Of a DNA stretch of 64,000 nucleotides, positions 31,145 to 40,897 are shown piece after piece. The notes under the pieces were generated by a model. That model was not told the origin of the DNA and searched no databases. It saw nothing but the letters and a program-made list of their open reading frames with translations. Source of the DNA: Ophiosphaerella korrae (taxonomy: Eukaryota > Ascomycota > Dothideomycetes > Pleosporales > Phaeosphaeriaceae); contig JALNQF010000004.1 in assembly GCA_028456385.1 (NCBI GenBank), positions 558,001 through 622,000 of the forward strand, in the 5' to 3' direction. Position 1 is the stretch's first letter, and every line of letters starts with the position of its first letter. A program made the translations under genes and the position numbers.

Positions 31145-33325
31145 ATGGAGCCACCAGCAAAGCGACTGCGCATCCTCCAATCGGTCGAGGTAGACGACAC
31201 GAATCCTGACTACATCAATGCGAAGCAGCAGCAGCAGCAGAGGTTCAAGGGCCGCCTCGAGTCTATTTTCGCAAAGTATGAGAACATGCACCCGTCCATG
31301 AGCGATGAGATTGATATGCGCCAAAACAAGGTGGTCGTCGACCGGGGCCACTTGCGAAGGCTAGTGCGACAGGTTGGTCGCAAGGAGACTGTACTGCTGG
31401 ACAATCTTGGCCTGGCCGCCGAAGGGGAGCTAGAAGATGGCCCGGGGCAAGAGGAGGAGGGTAACGGAGACTCAGAGGACGAATTGGCGCCCACCCAACT
31501 GTGCAAGCCCAGCACGCAAGGATCTACGAACGAGCAACCAGCGGCCGCAATAGTGAAAGGCGCCCGATCATCACCACCCAACCATCCCCAACCACAAATA
31601 CTAGACCATGCAGGAGGCACCATGGCATCGATTAATGCACATTCATTCCCGGTTACACCACACCCCGCCACAAACCTATTCCCGCTGGCCCAGTTCCCCC
31701 AAACTCCGGCAGAACACCAAGCACAGAGCTCCTTCTATGCAACACTAGCCCAGACCATCAATCAAGCCGTACAACAAGCAGTAGCCCCGCTATTCTCAAA
31801 CATAATTCCTAAAACACCTTCCGTGCAACCACCCTTCCTGAACGCTCTAGCAACATCAACAATGCCGGTGATCAACAGCGACAAGGTTGCACCCGCAACA
31901 GACCCAAAGTGGTTCTTTCCCCCGCTTTTAGACGAAGTAGACAAACCTGAAGCTACTCAGTCTAGCCCAATACCGGTTGCACATACCCGGCCTTCACAAT
32001 CGGAGGTTATTGAGTGTGAAATAGTAGACCACCCTAAAGAGAAGGAATCACAGTCTCTCGAGAAGGTGAACGATGCCATCCAACAAGGCACAATTCCTGT
32101 TGCAACCCTCAGGGCATCTGCTGAGCAGGCAGAGATCCGGACAACCAAATCTAGTCGTCGCACAAGTCCTCGTGTTGAAATTCAGCAGAAGAGCATAGGT
32201 CGCGCACCTAAGCATCAATTTACAGAAGAGGATGACATCTATATATCTAAGCAAAAAGTGCTTCATGGCCGTCCCTGGGCAGAGATAAAAGCAAGCAGGA
32301 AGAAGTGGGAGCATTGGCCAATGAGTATATTTTATTTGCGTTGGTCCAAAACACTAAAGAAGAAGGATCTCCATCTGAAGGATACGTTGCCTGTACAATT
32401 AAGGCGAGGTGACAGCCAACTCTCTGAAGTTCACGTTGCCGCATCGACATCACACCACCTGCCGACACCAAGTTCTCTGGATCACGATGGTGGTTCAAGT
32501 CTGACTGCAGACGCAACAGAAAACGCTGCTGAGAATATGGTATCGTCTAGTGCCTATTATGATGACGAAGATCGTGAGCTCTTGTCGATAGCTGGCACAG
32601 ATCCGGACGAGGAACGATCGTCTGTTAGGATCGAGGAAAATGAGACTTTCTTTCCGGATATAGACGAAGTCATTTTGCCTTCTGTCGAACTGATTGGATT
32701 CGCTGACGAAGATATGCTTCAGCAAGGCTTACTCGAAGACTCGCCAATGGAAGAAACCCCAGACACTGCTGAGACAGTGGCGACGGTACACATCAAGAAA
32801 GAGTCGTTGTTGTCATCACCAAACACCAAGCTAAACCGGGAACAAAATACGACATTAAACCTAACAATGTACCATTTAGATACTGAAGCCGAAGGTGTAG
32901 GCCAAGATGGCAGCAGTACAAACTTACGAAACATTGAAAGCCTGCAACAGCACAGATTAAAATCATACTCATCGTATGGCAGGCCACGAACAAGGTCTCC
33001 ATCCATCGACCTGATTGGCCATGATGAAATCCAATCTCCAATCACAAGCACCACATACATCAAACGGGAATTTAGCACACCACCACCAACAAGTTTCCTC
33101 TTCAGCACTCCCGCTCCGCAACTACGCTCAGATGCAGCGCCATCTTCGTCTAGCCTTGAGTCAGCCTCAAAACTTGGCAGAAAAGCATACTTGAAGCAAA
33201 TCAAGCAGTCCTGGGCACAGAAGTCTACACCTCATAAGCTGGGTAAGAGAAAAAGTGCACATATGATTCCCCGAAAGAGGGCTTGGGTGGATGATGAAGG
33301 GAGCGGTGATGAACTCGCGATGTAA
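31145..33325 (+). CDS. scm3: Scm3/HJURP-family centromeric histone chaperone with Myb-like domain
   Basis: Scm3 escorts the centromeric H3 variant (CENP-A) to centromeres. It is a single-exon protein of 726 aa, starting at ATG 31145 (MEPPAKRLRILQSVEVDD); the frame is open further upstream but lacks a better start. Residues about 33-72 hold the Scm3 motif: RFKGRLESIFAKYENMHPSM followed by SDEIDMRQNKVVVDRGHLRR, matching the family pattern DEIDLRTGEIVVDNGHL. At about 350-410 is a Myb/SANT-like segment (HQFTEEDDIYISKQKVLHGR, then PWAEIKASRKKWEHWP). Filamentous-fungal Scm3 proteins are known to be fused to DNA-binding modules such as Myb domains. The rest is low-complexity and Ser-rich, ending in a basic tail (KLGKRKSAHMIPRKRAW). 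The motif is short, so identity rests mainly on it and the domain order. Confidence 0.8.
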   Translation: MEPPAKRLRILQSVEVDDTNPDYINAKQQQQQRFKGRLESIFAKYENMHPSMSDEIDMRQNKVVVDRGHLRRLVRQVGRKETVLLDNLGLAAEGELEDGPGQEEEGNGDSEDELAPTQLCKPSTQGSTNEQPAAAIVKGARSSPPNHPQPQILDHAGGTMASINAHSFPVTPHPATNLFPLAQFPQTPAEHQAQSSFYATLAQTINQAVQQAVAPLFSNIIPKTPSVQPPFLNALATSTMPVINSDKVAPATDPKWFFPPLLDEVDKPEATQSSPIPVAHTRPSQSEVIECEIVDHPKEKESQSLEKVNDAIQQGTIPVATLRASAEQAEIRTTKSSRRTSPRVEIQQKSIGRAPKHQFTEEDDIYISKQKVLHGRPWAEIKASRKKWEHWPMSIFYLRWSKTLKKKDLHLKDTLPVQLRRGDSQLSEVHVAASTSHHLPTPSSLDHDGGSSLTADATENAAENMVSSSAYYDDEDRELLSIAGTDPDEERSSVRIEENETFFPDIDEVILPSVELIGFADEDMLQQGLLEDSPMEETPDTAETVATVHIKKESLLSSPNTKLNREQNTTLNLTMYHLDTEAEGVGQDGSSTNLRNIESLQQHRLKSYSSYGRPRTRSPSIDLIGHDEIQSPITSTTYIKREFSTPPPTSFLFSTPAPQLRSDAAPSSSSLESASKLGRKAYLKQIKQSWAQKSTPHKLGKRKSAHMIPRKRAWVDDEGSGDELAM

Positions 33326-33630
33326 GGCGATGCAATCATTAGCTTTCAACTGGATCCATGGTGTCTGGGAGTGGCAATGTCACGGCATTTGATACCCCTT
33401 ATTATATCAAGTCATGACATGATGAAGTCCCCAGCATATCGATATACACAAAGCAAAATCAAGCCATAATGTATCCAAAGCAATACAACCCAAATGTCAC
33501 ACGTGCACATCTGCCCAACCCGAAATCATTCGAAATAATGGGTATCATAAACACAAACGTACGAAAAATCTATCTAGTATAGTTGCCCTTAAAAATACAA
33601 CATGCATGCAAACAAATACACCAGACGCCA
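33326..33630. other. Convergent 3' intergenic region scm3 / phosphodiesterase
   Basis: 305 bp between opposite-strand stop codons, AT-rich, with several AAATA-like stretches suitable for polyadenylation. No gene was seen. Confidence 0.5.
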
Positions 33631-35853
33631 TCAACCATCCCGTTCTCTGTTCTTCCCTTGTCCATTTCCAACATGCTCGCTTATGAAACTGTCCACCCAC
33701 TCACCCACGTCGTCTGCCTTGTGCGTCAACCACTCCCACCACTGCTCATCATGATTCGTCTCCGCCGGCGGCGCACTGCTCGTCATACTGGGCGGCGTCG
33801 GCCGTACGGGCGTGTCGTCTACGGTGGGAGAAGTATCTTCTAGGCCGGATGCCGAGGCCGCGATGCTGGAAAGCGAGTCGAAGCTCGGTGGCATGGTTGC
33901 TAGAATAGGCGTTGCGAAGGGGATGGGGAGGGTGTGCGTCGGCGGGTCGGCGGGGGTGTCTCCGGGCGATGTGGGGGTGTCGTCGTGGTGGCCTGTGGAT
34001 GTGAGAGGGAGGCGGAGGGTGCCGTTGTTGGGGGCGGGCTTGATGTTGATGGAGTCACAGATTATGTTGTAGAGTTCGATGTTTTCTTCGTGGTTCGTTA
34101 GTGTTGGGTGGTGAGATGTGTTTGGCAATGGGGGTTTACTTACGAAAAGGTTCCATTCGACTCCCTGGCGCGTGGGGGAATGCAGGTCCTCTGGCTACGA
34201 AGATGGCCCTCATGAGCGGATGCTCGTGGTCGTATCCGTGGAGCCCTCGGGGATGATATACGTCACCTTTCTTCTGGCCCTCTTTGACATTGAACTCGTC
34301 CTTGTGTACGATAGCCCAGCCTGCCTTGGGAATGATCCATAGCGGTGCGATCCTTTCGTTTTTGGAAAAATGGTATCTTTCGGGCATGTTTTCGTCGCGG
34401 AGGTAGACTTCGATATTTGGATTGTCTTTTGTTCGTTCCTTAACCTGGTTATACAACCGATGGAGATCGAATGGGTTCTTGGGACGAAGACCGTACAGTG
34501 GCCACCCATCAATATGAGAGAGTTCGGTCGGATCGATGAGATCTTCGAGTTGAATCATGCGAGATACATCAGTAGTAGCCATACCGTGATCAGACACGAC
34601 AACTACATTGACGATATTGGTGAGATTGCGATCATGTAAACCCTTGAGAATCCCACCAATCATCGCATCCGCGTTGGCTATGGACTGCTGGATTTGTGTG
34701 CTGTTGGGTCCATAGCTATGCCCATCGCTATCAACGTTTGGTACGTACGCAGCGATGAGCTGGGGCCGTGGCGTATCTGCCTTTGCGCCAACATCTTTGG
34801 GTCCAGGCAAATCCAGCAAGTCTAGGATTCGACGGGTTTTGAGAGGTAGCACTTCGGATCCATTGTATTTGTCCACATAGGCAATCTTTTGGTTCTTGAT
34901 ATGCGCTTCCGAACCAGGCCACATGTGCACCGCGGATCGAACGTTCTGCTTTTCTGCTGTCACCCAGAGGGGCTCTCCGCCCCACCAGAATGGCTGTTGG
35001 CTCCTATCTGGGTCTGTATAGTAGAATTCTTTCTCTAGTTTGGGGTCCCAGAATGTGTTTCCAACCACGCCATGGGCTTCCGTGTACATTCCAGTTGCCA
35101 TGGTATAATGGTTAGGAAACGTAACGCTTGGAAAGCTGGGTAACATGTACTTGGGCGAGATGCCTTCTTGTACAAATTGACTTAGCGTGGGGGTGATATT
35201 TCGGTATAGGAAGTCGGCGCGGAAGCCGTCAAGCGAGATTAGGATGGTGGTAGGGGCAAAGAGAGAGGTTCCATTGGATACCATGATCGCTGTATCTCTA
35301 ATGTCTTTCGGGGTGGATAGACGGTATATTACGGCGAGTAGGACGACGAAGAGTACGACAATAGATACGTATATGCAGATTCGGCGCCATAGACGGGCTC
35401 TTCTTGTCTGTTTTTGCCATTAGCCTGATCCCAGTGAATCGATGGTCAACATGCCTTTCTTTGCGCATTGAGCCCAAGCAGTCGTTTCTCGTCGCTCTCA
35501 GAGCTTCTCCTGGACCCTAAACTTGTGCTCGAATGCCCAATTCCTTCTTCCATCTCATACATGAGCGTGCTCGTCTCCGCTTCCCATTGCTCGTTGCCCT
35601 TCTTCACTTCATCCCTTTGAGACAGCTTTCCGATCTTGACACTACTCTTGCCAAACAAGCCATCTTTTTGGGTCAACAGCCTGTCCCGTTCGTCTTCCGA
35701 CTCTAATATATCGTGGTCAGCGTCTAATAGCTCTCCTGAAGACCGACCATCGTAGCCCTCGTCGTCGGAGTCAGGGTCGTAGAGGGTACGCTCGTCGGCA
35801 CTGGCATCGGAGCTTGGGACGCGCTGGGCCTCGTCTTGCAATCGGACTAACAT
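33631..35853 (-). CDS. Type II membrane nucleotide pyrophosphatase/phosphodiesterase (ENPP family)
   Basis: Ecto-phosphodiesterases of this alkaline-phosphatase superfamily hydrolyse nucleotide and related phosphodiesters, in fungi at the cell surface or vacuole. Three exons are inferred: 35853-35455, 35407-34144 and 34085-33631, giving 705 aa. An acidic N-terminal tail (TLYDPDSDDEGYDGRSSGEL) is followed by basic RRARLWRR and a membrane span at about 144-161 (ICIYVSIVVLFVVLLAVIY), which predicts type II topology. Catalytic residues are visible: metal Asp in SLDGFRADFLY, nucleophile Thr in PSFPSVTFPNHYTMATG, metal Asp/His in VPNVDSDGHSYGPNS, Asp-His in VVVVSDHGMATT, and His in LHGYDHEHPLMRAIFVARGP. 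The C-terminus is Pro/Thr-rich. The first intron appears to use a GC donor (GCATGT). The second has GTAAGT. Confidence 0.92.
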
Positions 35854-36233
35854 TTTGTGCTATCAGAATGCCTAAGGACACATCGCTGAGGTTAGAAAAC
35901 GTTGGGCGCTCCGCAAGAATATCAACGTTGGCGTTGTTGCAGGGAGGTACAGTCAGCCTTCGATAAACTCCGGCGCCGACGTTTCACGCCGCTGTGGCAC
36001 TGCGCATTCCTGGAGGGTCTCAAACATTCACCGTTTTTGAACCCAATCACCGTCGCTCTTTGCACCAAAGATTATCCAAATAAGTCGCCATGGTTGATGC
36101 TTATCTCAATGCATCTACTAATATTTTCGCACGGGCTGCGCAACACGAGATTAACGCCTCATCATTTACGACCACCCACTACTTAAAATTATACAGAAAC
36201 TCGGGTTTTTTTATGTATTTAAAGATGATTGAA
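35854..36233. other. Intergenic region between phosphodiesterase gene and transposase relic
   Basis: About 380 bp. The first part is the promoter of the phosphodiesterase gene. The part from about 36180 is AT-rich (for example acttaaaattatacagaaac) and may include the end of the transposable element beyond its reading frame. I could not identify a terminal inverted repeat with confidence. Confidence 0.4.
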
Positions 36234-36765
36234 TTAGTTTTTGGTCAGCCAACCTCGCGCGCGCCTACAAGCTTGAATTCTCCTCGGCATACTCATAATA
36301 AGCTTGCGTATGAGCGCACCCAGTATACGCCGCTAGCACTCCTTCAACGCGCTGCAAAAGCCCTCCCACTCCTCTTTAGCTTATAAGGAGTTATTATATT
36401 ATAGATAGTGCTTATAAATTATCTTTTTAAGATGCTACTAGAGGTGCTCGATAGAGTTAAGGTTAGGTGAGTAAGGTGGCTAAGTTATAGGTGTAATATG
36501 GTGTTGAGCTATCTAACTCCTCGTTACTACAGAGGTATATAGGTGTGTTATCCTGCATAAAAAGCTAAGACCGCCGCTAGTCAGGTAGTAAGCCTCGGTG
36601 AAGAGCCTCAATATAGCTTTGGCTGGAGTAGCCACCTTCTTGCGTATTCTCATCTCTCTCCATAATGATAAGAGTTGCATAGTAGGGTGGGCTTGGCATT
36701 CCAAACTTTTGAAACATCACTGTAACATGTCGAGGGTGAACAGGGTTGTATGCTATGCACATCTA
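36234..36765 (-). pseudogene. Tc1/mariner-type DDE transposase relic, 5'-truncated and stop-ridden
   Basis: Read on the minus strand, the relic keeps recognisable blocks of a Tc1/mariner transposase: IIMERDENTQEGGYSSQSYI, then FMQDNTPIY at about 36561-36535, then after a frameshift PPYSPNLNSIEHL at 36479-36438. Next come KKIIYKHYL, KEEWEGFCSALKEC and ALIRKLIMSMPRRIQACRRA, ending RGWLTKN-stop at 36236-36234. It is broken by a +1 frameshift between the FMQDN and PPYSP blocks and by several stops. The codon after IEHL is TAG where the family has Trp, and another TAG follows KEC. TGG-to-TAG is the G-to-A type change left by RIP, and the surroundings are AT-rich. The N-terminal half is missing; homology fades right at the end of the 36763-37947 gene. 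It is not functional. Confidence 0.85.
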
Positions 36766-37947
36766 TGCCATTTCGAAGAATACATTCCCTTCACCATCGC
36801 TCCATTTTGGTCGTGAGCCCACAACTTTTCCCTTGGAACAAAGCCATAGCAACAGCCATATATGCTCCACAACCTCAGCCCAGCAATACAATCTCACTTG
36901 ACCCACTGTGCGAGGCGACAATCCCTCTCGATGTAGTGTTGTTCCCCAACCAAGGTCCCCTTTCAATACGTGTGCGCAAAGTGAGGACCAGAATTCGTAC
37001 TGAATCTGAGCTGGCCAAGCAGAGCAGCCGATAGCCCAATATCCACGATCGTCAGACTTCAATCCTTCAAGCTTCTTCAGCGGCCTGAAGCGTGTTGGAT
37101 TCTGGGCCTTGATGGTGGCGAGCTGCTTCGTGACTTGGGTCGGAAGGCCAGCTGGACATTGTGTAGAGACCTTGGGAGTTGGGGGGAAAGCATCGAAGGG
37201 CAGCGTATCAAAGTTGTAAACCCTTATCCCATTATCTCTGTCATCGGCGATCCTGCGCTTCTTGGTTGAAGTCTGTGTGGTGAGTGGCGATGAGCTTGGA
37301 GTTGGCCTAGACCGTGGGATTTTTTTAATAGTAACACCAGCATCAAGAGATGCTGCAAGTCGGGTTTCTTCGGCCGAAGCCAAGCTTACACCATTGGTTC
37401 TTCCCCGGGCAATACCATATGGTGACACTTCATCAGGTTCATCATCAGATGTATCTTCTGAGGTGATGGAGTAACTATTTTGTAACTGGCTCTGCAATGC
37501 TTGAGCTGCCAACTGGGTATCTTCGATGAAAGCGGTGTCCGCATCGTCTGGCGTGCTTGATATCTGCGCTGCCTGTGGCTGTCCACTGACAAAACTAGTT
37601 CGTGGTGCTACCTGCTCTCTCCAATGCTTGTGGATTCTATCAAGGCGTGCAAGCCGACTGCTCGTTGGGGTGGCGGTTTCATTTACTGGTCCCAATCCAG
37701 GCCTTACGGCGCTGGCATTATGAGAGACATCTAGTTGGGGCTCGGAATATATATGGGATGGAAAGCTGCCGTAGGAGTCCTTGCTGGTTGCTACGAAGGA
37801 TTGATCTTCGTTGCGTTGTTGCTGTTTTAAATCTCCATACCGGGTATGGGGCTTGAATTCGAGATATGCATTGGCCAAAGAACGATGTAGATGGTCGTTC
37901 TGTCGCGTAACAGGAGCAGAAACGTGGACCAAGATTTCATCGATCAT
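36763..37947 (-). CDS. Unrecognised nuclear-type protein, 394 aa, ending at the transposon relic
   Basis: A single-exon frame from ATG 37947. The N-terminal two thirds are Ser/Thr/Pro-rich and probably disordered, with basic patches (STKKRRIADDRDNGIRVYNF). The C-terminal 120 residues look folded and conserved in style: LPFDAFPPTPKVSTQCP, NPTRFRPLKKLEG, YWAIGCSAWPAQIQYEFWSS, LCAHVLKGDLGWGTTLHREG and VRLYCWAEVVEHIWLLLWLC. I do not know this family. The stop codon lies at the border of the transposase relic on the same strand, so the native C-terminus may have been altered by the insertion. Divergent from eif3d with 282 bp between starts, a compact shared promoter. A role in transcription or chromatin is possible from the composition, but not shown. 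Confidence 0.68.
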   Translation of the reverse strand: MIDEILVHVSAPVTRQNDHLHRSLANAYLEFKPHTRYGDLKQQQRNEDQSFVATSKDSYGSFPSHIYSEPQLDVSHNASAVRPGLGPVNETATPTSSRLARLDRIHKHWREQVAPRTSFVSGQPQAAQISSTPDDADTAFIEDTQLAAQALQSQLQNSYSITSEDTSDDEPDEVSPYGIARGRTNGVSLASAEETRLAASLDAGVTIKKIPRSRPTPSSSPLTTQTSTKKRRIADDRDNGIRVYNFDTLPFDAFPPTPKVSTQCPAGLPTQVTKQLATIKAQNPTRFRPLKKLEGLKSDDRGYWAIGCSAWPAQIQYEFWSSLCAHVLKGDLGWGTTLHREGLSPRTVGQVRLYCWAEVVEHIWLLLWLCSKGKVVGSRPKWSDGEGNVFFEMA

Positions 37948-38229
37948 TGTTGATTTGAATTATTTGCAGTTGAGGGATTCGCATATTCATCATGCAGTAT
38001 ATGGGGGTGTTCAATACTCTGCCACCGTAGTAAAATAATCATCCGAATTTCATTCATTAGAGAAGTAAGAGCCAGGTGATGTTTATCCAAAAGCGGCACA
38101 TAGTTCAACACGGAGGCCGGCCAAAGATTTTTCCTTAGCGCGATATCTTGGCAGCCCACCTTTGGCATTTTGGTGGGATTGTGCGGCTGGGCGACTTCCC
38201 AGCAACAACCCGACAGACTCGCAGTAATC
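37948..38229. promoter_or_regulatory. Short divergent promoter, unknown gene / eif3d
   Basis: 282 bp separate the two start codons, so promoters probably overlap. There is no clear TATA box. Pairing with a translation factor suggests constitutive expression, an inference. Confidence 0.4.
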
Positions 38230-40079
38230 ATGGCACCCGCATCTTTGCTCGACCTCGTGTCGGCCCTGCCCTCGTCCGAGGGATGGGGCCCGGCCGTCTC
38301 CACCGAGACAATGCTCGATGGCGTTCCCTTTGCGCCCTACTCCAAGGGCGATAAACTCGGTCGCATGGCCGACTGGACCGAGGGCAAGGACCGTGAACGG
38401 GGTGGGCGCCAACAGTACGGAAACCGCAATTACAGAGGTATGAATAAATACCCCGGGGCGCGAACAAGGGGGCGTCAATAGAGAACACAACTAACCTGAC
38501 CCCGCAGACCAGCAGGTATACGGTGCCAACCAGCAGACGAACCCATTTGCCATCCAAGCCGCAGAGGAGGAGGCCACTTTCTCCGTCGTTGACAACACAC
38601 GAACATCGGCCCGGACTCGGGGCTTTGGTCGGGGCGGCGGCACCGTCTTTGGCCGCGGACGAGGACAGCGGGGTGGACAGGCACAGCGCGGAGGGCGGGG
38701 CACTTTCCAGCGTGTGGGCGGCCGTGGCGGGCAGCAGTACGACAACCGTGGCGGCAGAGGTGGAGGCAGGGGAGGCCGCCGCTTTGGCTGGAGAGACGAC
38801 AAGCCTCAGCGCAACCGCGATGCTTCGGTCCAGGTCAAGCCTGAGTGGACTGTCATGGAGGAGATTGACTTCTCTCGCCTGGGCAAGCTCAACCTCGACA
38901 CTGGAGACGGCGAAGACCTCGACAGCTACGGCTTCCTCTACTACTACGACCGCAGCTACGACAAACAGCCTGGCGCAAAGACTTCAGAGAGACGACTTAA
39001 TGTTCTCGAGCGCGCTGCCTACAATGTCACCACTTCCAGCGATCCTATTCTCCAAGAGCTTGCTGATAAAGACGAGGCCACCGTCTTTGCCACTGATAAC
39101 GTCTTGTCCATGCTGATGTGCGCCACCAAGTCTGTCTACTCTTGGGATATGGTCTTTTCACGAAAGGGCAACAAGGTCTTCATTGACAAGCGTGACGGCT
39201 CAAATCTAGACATGGTCACCGTCAATGAGAATGCCGCAGACGCACCACTTGAAATCTCAGAAGGAAACAAGGACTCGATCAACAGCCCTGGAGCCCTCAT
39301 GCTTGAAGCTACCCATATCAACAACGTTTTTCCTCTACAAGTCGTCTCAGAGTCAGATACCAACAAGGTCAGCATGGCACATGAGCACCCCTTCTACAAC
39401 CCCGATGTTGAGAGCGACCCTCCAGCCTCCAAGGCGTACAGGTACCGTCGCTTCGATCTGTCTCTCGAGAAGGATGAGGAGCCTCTGCACTTGATTGTGC
39501 GGACCGAACTAGACGCCGTTGTAAAGAACAACATCAATGGCGAAGATCAATACTTGACTATTAAGGCTCTAAACGAGTTCGACAACAAGGCACAAGGCTC
39601 CGGTGGTGCCTTGGATTGGAGGTCAAAGTTGGCGAGCCAAAGGGGTGCCGTTCTGGCAACAGAGATGAAAAACAACTCTTGCAAGCTCGCTCGATGGGCT
39701 GTACAAAGCATTCTCGCCAAAGCTGACACAATGAAGCTTGGGTACGTTTTCTTCTGCGCACGTTCTATTATTCTACGTCTAACATAATCGCAGTTTCGTC
39801 TCACGTACCAACCCCAAGAACAACAATGACCATGTCATTCTTGGTGTACTTACTAATAAGCCTCGCGATTTCGCTTCACAAATGGCGCTCAACCTAAACA
39901 ATGGCTGGGGTATTGTTCGAACTATTGTCGACATGGTTCTTCGAATGGAAGAGGGCAAGTACGTCTTGGTTAAGGACCCCAACAAGTCTCTGCTTCGTTT
40001 ATACTCGGTACCTCTACACACGTTCGAGGAGGAGGATGTCGAGGAACTGCAGGCGCCAGCCGAGGATGATGAGGAATAG
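38230..40079 (+). CDS. eif3d: Translation initiation factor eIF3 subunit d (Moe1 type)
   Basis: eIF3d is a cap-interacting subunit of the eIF3 complex, which joins the 40S ribosome and mRNA. Three exons are inferred: 38230-38437, 38508-39741 and 39794-40079, giving 575 aa, the usual family length. The N-terminus shows [20 protein letters not shown] and [12 protein letters not shown], the eIF3d signature. A long RGG/RG region follows ([20 protein letters not shown] and similar, about 100-185), which fungi carry for RNA binding. The core follows: [40 protein letters not shown] and [20 protein letters not shown]. The C-terminus has [39 protein letters not shown] and an acidic tail. The splice at 39741/39794 restores KLGFVSRT. 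Identification is secure. Confidence 0.96.
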
Positions 40080-40897
40080 ATACCTCAATCAAAAGGAAGT
40101 GCCTCCAATGATACCCAAACGGGATGACTGTGATGATGTAACGTACGGTGGACGAGCAAATCGACGTTAGCCAAGAAGATTAATTTCCTTTGGCCAAGTC
40201 GATCCAGCTTTTCTGCACAGCCGGGAATGGCCCTTCTATAGACAATTAGCTTTTTCTAAACATTAACTTTTGAGTCTTACTCGCTCCCGCATGTCTACCA
40301 TCAAACAGATTGCGCGGTCGGATTATAAAGGGAACAGGATTCCATGCCTCAAAGCTCAGTCACAGGACGAAGACGCCCGATTTCATTTAGTTATGGCTCT
40401 AATACCACACCCAAGTTGCAACAATTGTAACAACACTGTAAATGCTAGCTATACTATTGGAGTTTCCATAGGCTTCCTTGGCGTTTATAATGTTTGTGTG
40501 GTTTCCCTACTCTTTGAGAATTACCCAAGGTCAATGTTGTTGCTCTGCGTTGTCTCCTGCATGGAGACTTGTGTGGAGCTACAACACTGGGAAACGATTT
40601 CTTCACATGGCGCTTTCAAGAACAGTCAAGAGCTGAACTAATCCATTCTTAGTAGCATCCTCGACCCGATTTTTTGCCCGACACCTCCGGAGACTATCAT
40701 TGCTTTTGCCCATAAGTAACCATGAGTAGAGAAATGCCACATCTACATGTGAACAAGGAACTTCCTTCAAACTACCTTTTATCCTGCTACTCTCAAATTG
40801 AGTCCTCTATCTAGCCTAGACTAGGTATATCCACTGCGCATCTCGTCGTGGCTCAGCGCAACTGGTAGCTTTCTCAATGTGTAGATTGCATCACCAT
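40080..40897. other. Convergent 3' intergenic region eif3d / CPS
   Basis: 818 bp between opposite-strand stops. A 123-codon frame at 40270-40641 lacks an ATG start and a recognisable fold. No RNA gene or repeat was recognised. It probably contains both 3' UTRs. Confidence 0.5.

Noticed and set aside
40270..40641. 123-codon frame between eif3d and CPS
   Set aside because: Begins with TTG, not ATG, and lies where the 3' UTRs of two converging genes are expected.
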